From: RPQJ01 sp963712815
Lineage (GTDB): Bacteria > Pseudomonadota > Gammaproteobacteria > Steroidobacterales > Steroidobacteraceae
Assembly: GCA_963712815.1 (NCBI GenBank)
Contig: CAVQJL010000012.1
Span: 620,001 to 684,000 of the forward strand
Direction: 5' to 3'
DNA length: 64,000 nt
Shown here: positions 21,159 to 30,944 of the stretch, one piece after another
Layout of the letters: each line of letters opens with the position of its first letter
Numbering within the stretch: position 1 is the first letter of the stretch
Translations under genes and position numbers: made by a program
The notes under the pieces: generated by a model
Seen by the model: the letters and a program-made list of their open reading frames with translations, nothing else
What the model was told of the DNA's origin: nothing
Databases searched by the model: none

Positions 21159-21825
21159 ATGCTGCCCCTCTCGACCGGCAGCAAAGAACCACGGCGGGTA
21201 CCGTCCATGACGGCAGTCCTCGAGGAGGACCGCGTCCGGGCCAATGTCTACGCGCTGCTCGGCAACCTGCTCGCGGCCGCGCCGGACGACGGACTGCTCG
21301 ACCTGCTGCGCGGCATCTCGACCGAGCCCGCCGACGACAGCCTGGTGGCGGCGTCGTGGCAGTTGCTGGCGCTCGCGGCATCGCGCGCCGACCTGGCGTC
21401 GCTGCGACAGGAGTACGACGCCCTGTTCATCGGGCTCGGCCGCGGCGAGGTCGTGCCCGTACGGGTCCTGGTACCTGACGGGATTCCTGATGGAGCAACC
21501 ACTTGCACAGCTGCGTGGCGACCTGCGCGAACTCGGCATCGACCGCCAGCCCGGCGTGCATGAGCCCGAGGACCACGCGGCGGCCCTGTGCGACACGATG
21601 GCGCTGCTGATCACCGGCGAGGATCCGGTGCCTCTCGAGCGGCAGTTTGATTTCTTCTCGCGGCACCTCGAGACGTGGTTGCCGCGGTTCTTCCGCGACC
21701 TGCAGCAGGCCGAATCGGCCCGCTTCTACCGGGCCGTCGGACAGCTGGGCGAACAGTTCATCGGCGTCGAGTCGCAGGCTTTCCGGGTGGCGACCCCGGC
21801 GGCCGGCGTCGCGACACCCTCATGA
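21159..21825 (+). CDS. TorD/DmsD family molybdoenzyme chaperone, one frame break
   Basis: Corrected length 221 residues. The all-helical TorD pattern is clear: RVRANVYALLGNLLAAAPDD, EYDALFIGLGRGEVVP, then after one extra C near 21457 YGSWYLTGFLMEQPL, EPEDHAAALCDTMALLI and FFSRHLETWLPRFF. These chaperones bind the twin-arginine leader of the catalytic subunit and hold it until the Mo cofactor is loaded. Two starts fit: ATG 21159 with AGGGAC upstream, and ATG 21207, which gives a more typical length. First gene after the sigma-54 promoter. Confidence 0.87.
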
Positions 21826-21837
21826 GGAAGCACGACC

Positions 21838-22044
21838 ATGACTCGAGACCTGCGCGACACCAAGACCGACCGACGCAAGTTCCTGCGTGACCTCGCGACC
21901 GCCAGCGGCCTCGCGGCCGTCGCCGGATCCACGGGCGCGGTGGTCGCCGCTCCGGCAGTGGAGCCCGCCCCGAAATCGAGCCGGCCCGCCGGCTATCGCG
22001 TGACGGCCCACGTTTCGAAGTACTACGACAAGGCGCGCATCTGA
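21838..22044 (+). CDS. Small twin-arginine protein of formate dehydrogenase operon
   Basis: 68 residues, intact. DRRKFLRDLATASGLAAV is a textbook twin-arginine signal (Arg12-Arg13), followed by a short Pro/Ala linker and the conserved tail YRVTAHVSKYYDKARI. Such small proteins are encoded directly before fdhA in many proteobacteria. The tail may help the catalytic subunit export or assemble in the periplasm; no biochemical role is established. It lies 12 bases after torD. Confidence 0.85.
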   Translation: MTRDLRDTKTDRRKFLRDLATASGLAAVAGSTGAVVAAPAVEPAPKSSRPAGYRVTAHVSKYYDKARI

Positions 22045-22099
22045 CGGGCGCACCGCCCTTTCAGACGCGTACTCACCTCTCCAACCGGGAGACTCGGCG

Positions 22100-24987
22100 A
22101 TGAAGCTGGTCAAGAAGCAGACCCTCGAACCAGGCCAATCCGCGGCAACGGCAGGCGGACTGCTCGGTCGCACCGTCGACCGCCGCACCTTCCTGCGCGG
22201 TACCGGGCTCGCGGCCGGAGGCGCAGCCGTCGCCACGACCCTGTCGATGCGCATGATGAAGCGCGCGGATGCCGCCTCCGCCGAAGCCGGCGACGGCGAA
22301 GTCGTCACCAAGCGGTCCGTCTGCACACACTGTTCCGTCGGCTGCGGCGTCATCGCCGAAGTCCAGAACGGCGTCTGGACCGGCCAGGAGCCCGACTTCG
22401 ACTCGCCGTTCAACCTCGGCGCCCACTGCGCCAAGGGCGCTGCGGTGCGCGAGCACGGCCACGGCGACAAGCGGCTCAAGTACCCGATGAAGCTCGTCGG
22501 CGGCAAGTGGGAGCGCATCTCGTGGGACCAGGCGATCGAGGAGATCGGCGACAAGGTGCTCGCAGATCCGCGAGCAGTACAGCCCCGACTCCGTCTACTG
22601 GCTCGGCTCGGCGAAGTTCTCGAACGAGCAGTCATACCTGTACCGCAAGTTCGCGGGACTGTGGGGCACGCAACAACGTCGACCACCAGGCACGCATCTG
22701 CCACTCGACGACGGTGGCGGGTGTCGCGAACACCTGGGGCTACGGCGCGATGACCAACTCGTACAACGACATGCACCTGTGCAAGACGATGTTCTTCATC
22801 GGCAGCAACGCCGCGGAAGCCCATCCGGTCGCGATGCAGCACGTGCTGCGGGGCAAGGAGAACGGCGGCAAGCTGATCGTCGTCGACCCGCGCTTCACGC
22901 GCACCGCGGCGCACGCCGACCAGTACATCCGGATCCGCTCGGGCACCGACGTGCCGCTGATCTGGGGCATGCTCTACCACATCTTCGAGAACGGCTGGGA
23001 AGACAAGGAATACATCGCCCAGCGCGTCTTCGGCATGGACGAGATCCGCGCCGAAGTCGCCAAGTGGACTCCGGACGTGGTGCAGGACGTCACGGGCGTG
23101 CCGCCGGAACAGGTCAAGCTCGCCGCGCAGACCATGGCGGAGAACCGGCCCGGCACCATCGTCTGGTGCATGGGCGGCACGCAGCACACGATCGGCAACA
23201 ACAACACGCGTGCGTACTGCGTACTGCAGCTCGCTCTCGGCAACGTCGGCATGGCGGGCGGTGGCGCGAACATCTTCCGCGGCCACGACAATGTGCAGGG
23301 CGCCACCGACTTCGGCGTGCTGGCCGACTCGCTGCCCGGCTACTACGGCCTCGCCGAGGGCGCGTGGAAGCACTGGGCCAGGGTCTGGGACGTCGACTTC
23401 GAATGGCTCAAGGCGCGCTTCGACCAGGCGAGCTACGAGGAGGGCAAGGACACGACCCCGGCCATGTTCCTGCGCGGCATCACCGTGTCGCGCTGGATCG
23501 ACGGCGTGCTCGAGCCCGCGGAGAACATGGCGCAGAAGGCGCCGATCAAGGCCATGTTCATGTGGGGCCACGCGCCGAACAGCCAGACGCGCGGCTTCGA
23601 GATGAAGAAGGCGATGGAAGCGCTCGACATGCTGGTCATCGTCGACCCGTACCCGACGCACTCGGCCGTGCTGCACGACCGCACGGACGGCGTGTACCTG
23701 CTGCCGGCCGCGACGCAGTTCGAGACCTACGGATCGGTGACCGCCTCGAACCGCTCGATGCAGTGGCGCGAGAAGATCATGGAGCCGCTGTTCGAGTCGC
23801 TGCCCGATCACACGATCATGTACAAGTTCGCGAAGAAGCTCGGATTCGCGGAGCAGCTGACCAAGCACATCGAGGTGAACGGCGAGGAGCCGCTGATCGA
23901 GGACATCCTGCGCGAGATCAATCGCGGCATGTGGACGATCGGCTACACCGGCCAGAGCCCGGAGCGCCTCAAGCTGCACCTCGAGAACAAGCACACCTTC
24001 AACGTGACGACGCTGAAGGCCGAGGGCGGCCCGTGCGACGGCGACTACTACGGCCTGCCGTGGCCGTGCTGGGGCACGCCGGAGATGAAGCATCCGGGTT
24101 CGCCGAATCTCTACGACACCAGCAAGACCGTTGCCGAGGGTGGCATGCCCTTCCGCGCGAACTTCGGCGTCGAGTACCAGGGCAAGAACCTGCTCTCGGA
24201 AGGCTCCTGGAGCAAGGGATCGGAGATCGAGGACGGTTACCCCGAGTTCACGGCCGACATGCTGAAGCAGCTCGGCTGGTGGGACGACCTGACCGCCGAG
24301 GAGAAGTCGGCCGCCGAAGGCAAGAACTGGAAGACCGACCTCTCGGGCGGCATCCAGCGCGTCGCGATCAAGCACGGCTGCGCGCCCTACGGCAACGGCA
24401 AGGCGCGCTGCATCGTCTGGAACTTCCCGGACCCGGTGCCGATCCATCGCGAGCCGCTGTACACGTCGCGCCACGATCTCGTCGCGAAGTATCCGACCTA
24501 CGAGGACCGCAAGCGCTTCTGGCGCCTGCCCACGCGATACCAGTCGATCCAGGCCAAGGACTACTCGAAGGACTATCCGCTGATCCACACCAGCGGCCGG
24601 CTGGTCGAGTACGAGGGCGGCGGCGAGGAAACCCGCTCCAACCCGTGGCTGGCGGAGCTGCAGCAGGACATGTTCGCCGAGATCAACCCGGCGGACGCGA
24701 ACGACCGCGGCATCAAGGACGGCCAGTGGATCTGGCTGGAGGGCCCGGAAGGCGGCAGGATCAAGGTCAAGGCCATGCTCACGCGGCGCGTCGGCAGGGG
24801 CGTCGTCTTCACGCCCTACCACTTCGGCGGCTGGTTCGAGGGCAAGGACCTCGAGGGCAAGTACCCGGAGGGCACCGCGCCGTGGGTACGTGGCGAACCA
24901 GCCAACAACGCGTTCACGTACGGCTACGACTCGGTGACTGCGATGCAGGAAACCAAGGCCTCCCTCTGCCAGATCACGCCAGCCTAA
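22100..24987 (+). CDS. fdhA: Formate dehydrogenase alpha (catalytic, Cys form), two frame breaks
   Basis: Corrected length 961 residues. Tat leader DRRTFLRGTGLAAGG (Arg28-Arg29), then a 4Fe-4S site CTHCSVGC (Cys75, 78, 82) with Cys110, and the bis-MGD domains. The molybdenum ligand lies in DHQARICHSTTV: Cys200, coded TGC, so this is not a selenoprotein. Other marks are TNNVDHQ, MGGTQHTIGNNNTRAYC and the C-terminal molydopterin-binding domain (LIHTSGRLVEYEGGG). Extra bases near 22566 and 22666 split the gene just before the active site; the 2.4 kb after that is intact. It oxidises formate to CO2 in the periplasm and passes electrons to FdhB. Confidence 0.93.
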
Positions 24988-25000
24988 GGGGACATCGATC

Positions 25001-25594
25001 ATGGCTCGAATGAAATTTCTGTGCGATTCCGAGCGCTGCATCGAGTGCAACGGCTGCGTCACCGCCTGCAAGAACGAGCACGAGGTGCCGTGGGGCGTGA
25101 ATCGCCGCCGCGTGGTCACGCTCGAGGACGGCGTGCCCGGCGAGCGCTCGATCTCGGTCGCGTGCATGCACTGCACCGACGCGCCCTGCGCGGCCGTCTG
25201 CCCGGTGGACTGCTTCTACACCACCGACGACGGCATCGTGCTGCACGACAAGGACCTGTGCATCGGCTGCGGCTACTGCTTCTACGCCTGTCCCTTCGGC
25301 GCGCCGCAGTACCCGCAGAAGGAAGCCTTCGGCGTGCGCGGCAAGATGGACAAGTGCACGTTCTGCGCCGGCGGCCCGGAGGGCAAGGACAACTCCGACG
25401 AGGAGCGCGAGAAGTACGGCCGCAACCGCATCGCCGAGGGCAAGCTGCCGCTGTGCGCCGAGATGTGCGCCACCAAGGCACTGCTGGCGGGCGACGGCGA
25501 CATGGTGGCCGACATCTATCGCGAGCGCGTCACGAAGCGCAGCGGCCGGCCGCAGAGCTGGGGCTGGCTGACGGCGTACCAGGAGGACGTGTGA
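25001..25594 (+). CDS. fdhB: Formate dehydrogenase beta subunit, four 4Fe-4S clusters
   Basis: 197 residues, intact. Four Cys groups are seen: CDSERCIECNGCVTAC, CMHCTDAPCAAVCPVDC, CIGCGYCFYACP, and CTFC with a later LCAEMC. This is the electron-relay subunit, carried to the periplasm with FdhA since it has no leader of its own. It is shorter than E. coli FdnH and lacks its C-terminal membrane anchor, so contact with the gamma subunit must differ. It begins 13 bases after fdhA and overlaps the lipoprotein start (GTGA). Confidence 0.93.
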   Translation: MARMKFLCDSERCIECNGCVTACKNEHEVPWGVNRRRVVTLEDGVPGERSISVACMHCTDAPCAAVCPVDCFYTTDDGIVLHDKDLCIGCGYCFYACPFGAPQYPQKEAFGVRGKMDKCTFCAGGPEGKDNSDEEREKYGRNRIAEGKLPLCAEMCATKALLAGDGDMVADIYRERVTKRSGRPQSWGWLTAYQEDV

Positions 25595-25796
25595 ACACGC
25601 GGGTCATGCTGAAGGTGGGCTCGCTGGCGATGCTGGCGGTCCTGGCGACAGGTTGCGGCCGCGCGACGGACGTGACCGTCTACGAGCCGGGCGTCTACAA
25701 GGGGCCGAAGGATCCCGCTGCGTGGAAATGCACGCGACGGCCGAGCACAAGGCGCTGCTGCAGGAGCGCTTCACGAAGGGCCAGACGGACCGCTGA
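25591..25796 (+). CDS. Small formate dehydrogenase-associated lipoprotein, two frame breaks
   Basis: Corrected length 67 residues. A GTG start overlaps the fdhB stop. The leader MLKVGSLAMLAVLATGCGRA ends in a lipobox (ATGC), so the mature peptide is a lipoprotein. VTVYEPGVYKGPKDP continues, after removing two extra bases near 25717 and 25721, as LVEMHATAEHKALLQERF and GQTDR. The motif YEPGVYKG is typical of short proteins coded between FDH beta and gamma subunits in some proteobacteria. Role unknown; possibly a membrane tether. Confidence 0.68.
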
Positions 25797-25831
25797 CACC
25801 GTCAGCTCCGGCCAGGATCGGGAGACAACGA

Positions 25832-26894
25832 ATGAGCGAGCCACGAAGCGTGAACGGCAGCCGGACGAGGCATCTGCGGGCGATGCTCTGGAGCATCGTG
25901 CTGATCGCGGCCGGCGCCATGCTGCTGCCGCTGACCGCGTACGTCTGGACGTCGGCGGTCCAGGCGCAGGACAGCACGGAGCAGGCACAAGCCGACGGCA
26001 AGAACCCGCGCTCGGAGTACTGGCGCGACGTCCGCGAGTGCCGGGCAGGGCTACACGGCCGTCCGGGGCCAGGAGACGGACGTCCTGATCCAGAGCCGCG
26101 GCGAGATCTGGCGCGAGGTGCGAAACGGCCCGGTCATGATCCTCGGCGCGATCATGGTCGTCGGCATGATCCTGGCGCTGCTCGCCTATCACCTGATCAA
26201 GGGCGGCGCGAAGCTCGAGCACCGCACGGGACGCAAGGTGCTGCGCTGGGCGGTGTCCGACCGCGTGCTGCACTGGTACACGGCCGTGCTGTTCATCGTC
26301 CTCGCCATCACCGGTTTCAGCCTGCTGTGGGGACGTACGGTGCTGATCCCGATCCTCGGCAAGGAAGGCTTCGCGGTCTGGGCCGGCATCGCCAAGCCCG
26401 TCCACGACTATCTCGCCCTCGCCTTCACCGCGGGCTTGATCGTGATGCTGCTGAAGTGGTTCCACCACAATATCCCGGCCTCCTACGACCGTGAGTGGTT
26501 CAAGCAGGCCGGCGGCTATTTCAGCAACAGCCACCCGCCCGCCGGCTTTGCGAACGCCGGCGAGAAGGCCTACTACTGGGTGCTGGTGATCGGCGGCACG
26601 GCCCTGGTGATCTCGGGGTTCTACCTGCTGTTCCCGAACCTCGGCTTCGAGCGGGCGGCCATGCAGACGGCGAACATCGTCCACGGCGTGAGTGCCCTGA
26701 TCCTGACGACGGCGGTGATCGCGCACATCTACCTCGGCACGCTCGGCAGTGAGGGCGCGCTCGAGGGCATGATCACGCGGCGAAGTGGACGAAGGCTGGG
26801 CTCGCCAGCACCACAGCGTCTGGCTGGACGAGGTGCAGAAGGCGGGCGCCCTGCACAGGAAGCCTCGGGTCGGTCTGCCGCGGCACCGAGCTGA
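25832..26894 (+). CDS. Formate dehydrogenase gamma subunit, cytochrome b556, with frame breaks
   Basis: About 352 residues after removing four likely insertions. An N-terminal TM segment (MLWSIVLIAAGAMLLPLTAYVW) and a periplasmic stretch (GQGYTAVRGQETDVLIQSRG) precede the four-helix cytochrome b core: VSDRVLHWYTAVLFIVLAI, KPVHDYLALAFTAGLIVML, KAYYWVLVIGGTALVISG and IVHGVSALILTTAVIAHIYL. His residues in helices 1, 2 and 4 are candidates to bind two b hemes. It takes electrons from FdhB to quinone. Frames change near 26040 and 26780 (then GEVDEGWARQHHSVWLDEV); the last 15 residues are uncertain. Last gene before the terminator. Confidence 0.85.
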
Positions 26895-26924
26895 TCAGAC
26901 GAACGGGCGATCGGGGGGATACGA

Positions 26925-26953
26925 GGGGCGCTACGGCGCCCCTTGCTTTTTTT
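26925..26953 (+). terminator. Rho-independent terminator of the fdh operon
   Basis: Perfect 7-bp stem GGGGCGC / GCGCCCC with loop TACG, followed after four bases by seven T. It ends the transcript about 30 bases after the gamma subunit stop. The strongest terminator in the window. Confidence 0.92.
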
Positions 26954-26958
26954 CGGTT

Positions 26959-26996
26959 CAACCGCGGTTGGAGACGCGCGCCCCGCGGTGTAGTCT
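26959..26996 (+). promoter_or_regulatory. Candidate sigma-70 promoter with palindromic operator
   Basis: TTGGAG (26968-26973) and TAGTCT (26991-26996) are 17 bases apart, a plausible -35/-10 pair just after the terminator. A perfect 12-base palindrome, CAACCGCGGTTG (26959-26970), overlaps the -35, where a repressor could block polymerase. It would serve the GIDDTD gene at 27037. Confidence 0.4.
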
Positions 26997-27036
26997 GCGA
27001 GCACTCAAGGGCGGTGTTCCCGCCGGGAAAAGACTC

Positions 27037-27774
27037 TTGCGCTGCCTGATCGGCATCGACGACACGGACAACCTCGAAAGTCGCGGCACGGGCTTTCGCG
27101 CACGCCAGCTCGGTGCGCGGCTGCTCGAGGCCGGTCTCGGCCGGGTCCGCGGAATTACGCGGCACCAGCTCTTCGTGCACCCGTCCATCCCTTACACCTC
27201 GCACAACAGCTCGGCCTGCCTGGACGTCGATCTCGACGACGCCGGCTTCACGGTCGCGCGGGACTTCTGCCGGGATTACCTCGCGGCGGAGAGTGCCGAT
27301 GGTTCGGATGCCGGCTTGTGCATGGCGTCTTTCGACTGCGTAGCCGACGAGATGGTCGAGTTCGGGCGCGGCGCCAAGCAGCACATCCTGACCCGAGAGC
27401 AGGCCCTCGCGCTTGCGAAGCGCCACGGCGCGCACCTCGAGGGGGTGACCGGCGACCACATGGGCGTCATCGGCGCCCTGGCGGCCATCGGCCTGCGGCG
27501 CGGCGGACACGACGGCCGGTTCATCTGGCTCGAGGGGGTTCGCGAACTCGCTGGCACCTCGACGGCGGGCACACTGCTGGCGACGACTGGCATAGACTCC
27601 GTGGAATCGATGGACGGGCGGCCCCTGCCGCCCGAGGCAGAAGTGCTCGTGGACCCGTGGCCACGTCCGGTACTACTGCACGGACGGGCCGTGCTGCTGA
27701 CAGAGAAAAACGGTGACGAAATTGAACTCAACCGCTGGAGAATCCTCTCCAAGGAAGATATTCGGCGTTATTGA
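27037..27774 (+). CDS. TiaS-like GIDDTD domain protein
   Basis: 245 residues from a TTG start, intact. The opening LIGIDDTDNLESRGTGF matches the acidic ATP/metal loop of the kinase-like domain of archaeal TiaS, the agmatidine tRNA-Ile2 synthetase (GIDDTD). Then comes HNSSACLDVDLDD, GAKQHILTREQALALAKRHG and GDHMGVIGALAAIGLRRGG. The zinc ribbon and OB domain of TiaS are absent, and bacteria use TilS instead, so tRNA modification is doubtful. It is an unassigned, possibly nucleotide-using enzyme. It has its own candidate promoter and overlaps the next gene by 62 bases. No ATG start in frame; TTG follows GGGAAAAG. Confidence 0.7.
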   Translation: MRCLIGIDDTDNLESRGTGFRARQLGARLLEAGLGRVRGITRHQLFVHPSIPYTSHNSSACLDVDLDDAGFTVARDFCRDYLAAESADGSDAGLCMASFDCVADEMVEFGRGAKQHILTREQALALAKRHGAHLEGVTGDHMGVIGALAAIGLRRGGHDGRFIWLEGVRELAGTSTAGTLLATTGIDSVESMDGRPLPPEAEVLVDPWPRPVLLHGRAVLLTEKNGDEIELNRWRILSKEDIRRY

Positions 27775-28297
27775 CGCCGTCGGCCCGCTGACGATCGGCC
27801 GGGGCCTGTTCCTCGCGTCCCTCGGGATCGCGATCGTGCTGCTCGAGCAGGCGTTCCGCTGGCCGCTGCAGTTACCCGGCCACCACGGGCTCGAGGCCAT
27901 GGCCCTGCTGGTGCTGGGCCGCCTCAGCTGCACGAACCCGTGGTCGGCCACGCTGGTCGGCGCCAGCGCCGCCGCGGCAGCACCGTTCGTGGGCGCGGAC
28001 CACGGCATGCTGATGCCGCTCTTCTACGTGCTGCCGGGCATCGTGCTGGACGCCGGCTACCGCCTCTGGCCGAAGCTCGCCAGCAGGTTCCTGCTCTTCC
28101 TGCCGCTGCTCGCGGCGCTCGCCTTCGCGGCCAAGCCGGTTGTACGTGTGCTCGCGAACCAGCTTTTCGGCATGCAGTTCGGGTCGCTGCGCGCAGGCCC
28201 GGTCTATCCGGTACTCACGCACCTGATGTTCGGCTTCCTGGGCGCCCTCGCAGCAGTGCTCGTGTGGCGAGCCACCGAAAGCCGCCTGCGTCGCTAG
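27713..28297 (+). CDS. Small integral membrane protein, unknown
   Basis: 194 residues from a GTG inside the end of the preceding gene, intact. I count about five TM segments: IGRGLFLASLGIAIVLLEQ, GLEAMALLVLGRLS, MLMPLFYVLPGIVLDAGY, FLLFLPLLAALAFAA and LTHLMFGFLGALAAVLVW. Size and topology recall the substrate-binding S component of ECF importers (BioY/ThiW-like), but no signature confirms that. The 62-base overlap ties its translation to the GIDDTD protein. The start is uncertain: a later in-frame start would remove the overlap. Confidence 0.6.
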   Translation: MTKLNSTAGESSPRKIFGVIDAVGPLTIGRGLFLASLGIAIVLLEQAFRWPLQLPGHHGLEAMALLVLGRLSCTNPWSATLVGASAAAAAPFVGADHGMLMPLFYVLPGIVLDAGYRLWPKLASRFLLFLPLLAALAFAAKPVVRVLANQLFGMQFGSLRAGPVYPVLTHLMFGFLGALAAVLVWRATESRLRR

Positions 28298-28313
28298 CCG
28301 CGCGCGGCCGCGT

Positions 28314-30380
28314 TCAGAACCGCAGATCGGCCCCGATCACGTAGGCGCGCCCGGGCTGCGGAAAGCCGAAGGATTCCTGGTAGTCCTCGTCGAGCGCATT
28401 GCGGATGCGGGCGTATGCGCGCACCCGCCCCTGCATGATCTCGATCGACCCATCGAGGTCGAGCACGCCGTAGTCGCCGAGCTCCCGTGTCGTCGTCGGC
28501 GTCGTGCGCGAAAACGTATAGCTGTCGGCGACGTACAGGTAGTTGCCGCCGAGGCGGATCGCGGGCGTCAGGTCGTAGTCGACACGCAGCGAGAATTTCT
28601 GCTCGGGCCGGTTCTGCAGCGTCGTCGTGTCGGCGCCGCTCGACCGGTTCTCCGAGTCCATGTACGTGTAGTTCGCGGCGAGCGCGAGGCGCTCCAGCGC
28701 GCGGTAGCCGGCCGAAAGCTCGAAGCCCTGGAATCGGTATTCCTCGAAATTCTGCGTGATGCCGCCGGGAACCCGCTCGATGAAATCGTCGGCATCGATC
28801 CTGAAGAGTACGCCCTCCACCGTCAGGCCGGTCGTCGCCGAATCGATGCTCGAGCGCGAGGTCATAGGTCCGGGTGGTCTCGGCCTCGAGGTCCGGATTG
28901 CCGCGATCGACCGCGTAGAGGTCACGGAGCGTCGGATAGCGCAGCTTCCGGGCCGCGCTGCCCCGCAGCGTCGTCGCCTCCCCGAAGCGATAGTCGGCAC
29001 CCAGCAGGTACGAGACCCCGTCGTCGCTGCGGCCGCCGTCCCGGGATTGCTGGCTGTAACCGACTCCGGCCACGAGCCCCATCGCGTCGTTCACCGGCAA
29101 CTCGCCTTCGACGTCCAGAGAATACGAGGTCGATCGATTCGTCCTGGTCGATCGGATTGACGACCGTAACTGTGCCGCCTCCTCCGCCACCGCCGCCGCC
29201 GCCGCCTCCCCCTCCGCCCCCCGCCACCGCCGGCCGACGTCGTCACGGTGAATCCGCTCGACTCCCAGCTCTCGTGACGACCGCTCAGGGACGCGGACAG
29301 CAGCGCCGCATTGTCGAAGCGCATGGAACCGAGCACGCCGGCGCCGAAGACGTCGGTCGTCGCGTCCTCGCGGAACGCGCCGCTCCTCGCCTGGGTGTCG
29401 TAGCCGTCGTCGTCGTAGCCGTTGGTCAGCTCGTCGTCGCGGTTGTAGTAGAGCGTGGGCCGGATCGAGTACGACTCGTCCTGCGGCAAGATCGACTGCC
29501 GCCTGCGCCGAAAATGCCTCGAAATCGACGCGTTCGAATCGTGGACGGTTGGCGATAGATCGACTCGGTGTTGCTGACCACGGTCGGCGGCTTGCCGTAC
29601 TCGCCGTCCCGATAGGACAGGCTCAGGCCGAGCTTGGGTACCGCCCTGGTCGAAGACGACATTGCCCTGCAGCGCCGTCTGCTCGCGGTCGCTGTTGACG
29701 CGCTCTTCGCCCGGCTGCAGCGCGGTCGGAGCGGAAATCGTCGGAGAGTTCGAAGTGATCGCGATCGAAGATCGAGCCCCACAGCGAAACGCCGGCATCG
29801 CCGACACGACCGCTCAGAGAACCGCGCAACTCGTACGCTTCGGAGAATTCGTACTCGGCGGTCGCTCCCGCGCGCAGGGTCTTCACCCGCCGAGCGGGTG
29901 ACGATCTCGATGACGCCCGGCATTGCCACCCGGCCCGTACAGCACCGAACTGCCGCCGCGCGTCACCTTGATCTCGGCGATGTTGCCGGCCGGGATCGAC
30001 GCCGGATCGAACTGCCCGTCATAGCCGGAATTGAGCGGCACGCCATCCTGCAGCAGCACGATGTTGCGCGTGCGCAGGCCGCGGATGTCGATCCTCGGGA
30101 CGCCATCAGCGCCGTAACGAACGTACACGCCCGGCAACAGGTTGATGGCCTCCTCGAGCGTCCGGACGCCGCGACGTGCGATTTCCTCCGCGTCGACCGT
30201 ATCGATCGTCGCGACCTCGTCGGCGATGCGGGGACGCTCGCCGACCACGACGATCGTTTCGCCGAGCCTGTAAGCCTCAGGCGCCTGCTGCGCGGAAACG
30301 GCGCCGACGACTCCCAGGCTGGACGCGAAGATTGCGGCAAGCAAACACGCTCGCTGGGTATTTCGGTTGGTAGTTGTCAT
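28314..30380 (-). CDS. BtuB-like TonB-dependent receptor, nine frame breaks
   Basis: Corrected length about 685 residues. A leader (ACLLAAIFASSLGVVGAVSAQ) precedes ETIVVVGERPRIADEVATID, a plug domain with LEEAINLLPGVYVRYGADG, DIRGLRTRNIVLLQDGVPLN and VTRGGSSVLYGPGG, then a beta-barrel ending in the aromatic GRAYVIGADLRF (terminal Phe). Nine one-base insertions between 28845 and 29925 must be removed to read it, the densest cluster here. One loop carries 16 consecutive Gly. It would import a siderophore, vitamin or metal chelate; I found no cobalamin riboswitch upstream. Convergent with the membrane protein gene. Confidence 0.78.
29173..29232. repeat. GCC/CCN trinucleotide tract coding poly-glycine
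   Basis: Sixty bases of nearly pure C and G with runs of GCC and CCN. On the minus strand, inside the TonB receptor, it codes 16 glycines in one frame and an Arg-rich string in another. Such tracts change length by slippage and also raise sequencing error. Confidence 0.8.
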
Positions 30381-30612
30381 TTCATAATCAGACGAGTCAT
30401 TTTTTATTGATAGTACGGCCTGCCGGGCCTTAGTCAAAGCCTGAATGCGAGCCTGGTCACTGGCTCGGTGATCGTGGGTGGGAAATCTGCCGGGCGACTG
30501 TGGCAGGAACCGGGGACATGACAAGCGCCGCTGAAGCCATGCGGCCCGACGGATCGAGAAGACCCAGGCGGCCGACGACCCCGACTCGATGATTTCCTGG
30601 CGCCAGAAAGCA

Positions 30613-30642
30613 CGAAGGCTTACGGGTGAACGTAAGCCTTCG
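30613..30642 (-). terminator. Hairpin terminator after the tRNA genes
   Basis: A perfect 12-bp stem CGAAGGCTTACG / CGTAAGCCTTCG with a 6-base loop, starting 8 bases beyond the tRNA-Arg CCA on the minus strand. It is followed by TGCTTTC, a modest T-tract. Confidence 0.75.
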
Positions 30643-30649
30643 ATGCAAC

Positions 30650-30726
30650 TGGCGCGCCCGGAGAGATTCGAACTCCCGACCTTCTGGTTCGTAGCCAGAC
30701 ACTCTATCCAACTGAGCTACGGGCGC
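30650..30726 (-). tRNA. tRNA-Arg (anticodon ACG)
   Basis: 77 bases with encoded CCA. Acceptor stem GCGCCCG/CGGGCGC, D arm AGCTCAGTTGGATAGAG, anticodon stem TCTGG/CCAGA with loop CTACGAA (ACG), and T arm with GTTCGAATC. ACG is read as inosine after editing by TadA and decodes CGU, CGC and CGA. Confidence 0.97.
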
Positions 30727-30746
30727 GTTGTCTTCAGCAATGGTAC

Positions 30747-30837
30747 TGGCGGAGAGAGAGGGATTCGAACCCTCGAAGGGCTTTTGACCCTTACGCCCTT
30801 AGCAGGGGCGCGCCTTCGACCACTCGGCCATCTCTCC
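30747..30837 (-). tRNA. tRNA-Ser (anticodon GCT)
   Basis: 91 bases with encoded CCA and a long variable arm, as expected for Ser. Acceptor GGAGAGA/TCTCTCC, anticodon stem CGCCC/GGGCG with loop CTGCTAA (GCT), T arm with GTTCGAATC. Same order csrA, tRNA-Ser, tRNA-Arg as in many gammaproteobacteria. Confidence 0.97.
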
Positions 30838-30944
30838 GTTATTCAGAGAGCCGCGAAGGATAGCGGCCCGTTGTCGCCGCGTAAAGCGGCGGGAGCGAAT
30901 GCGGGGAAAATGCTAACAGGGCCCGCTGCAGGCGGGTCGGCCGG

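Noticed and set aside
22100..24987. Selenocysteine in formate dehydrogenase
   Set aside because: The ligand codon is TGC in ARICHS, and no in-frame TGA is needed.
29173..29232. CRISPR-like or minisatellite repeat
   Set aside because: It is an imperfect GCC/CCN tract inside a coding frame with no spacers.
30381..30612. Cobalamin riboswitch upstream of the BtuB-like receptor
   Set aside because: I looked for the B12 box and the conserved core and found only partial matches in the wrong order and strand. No support.
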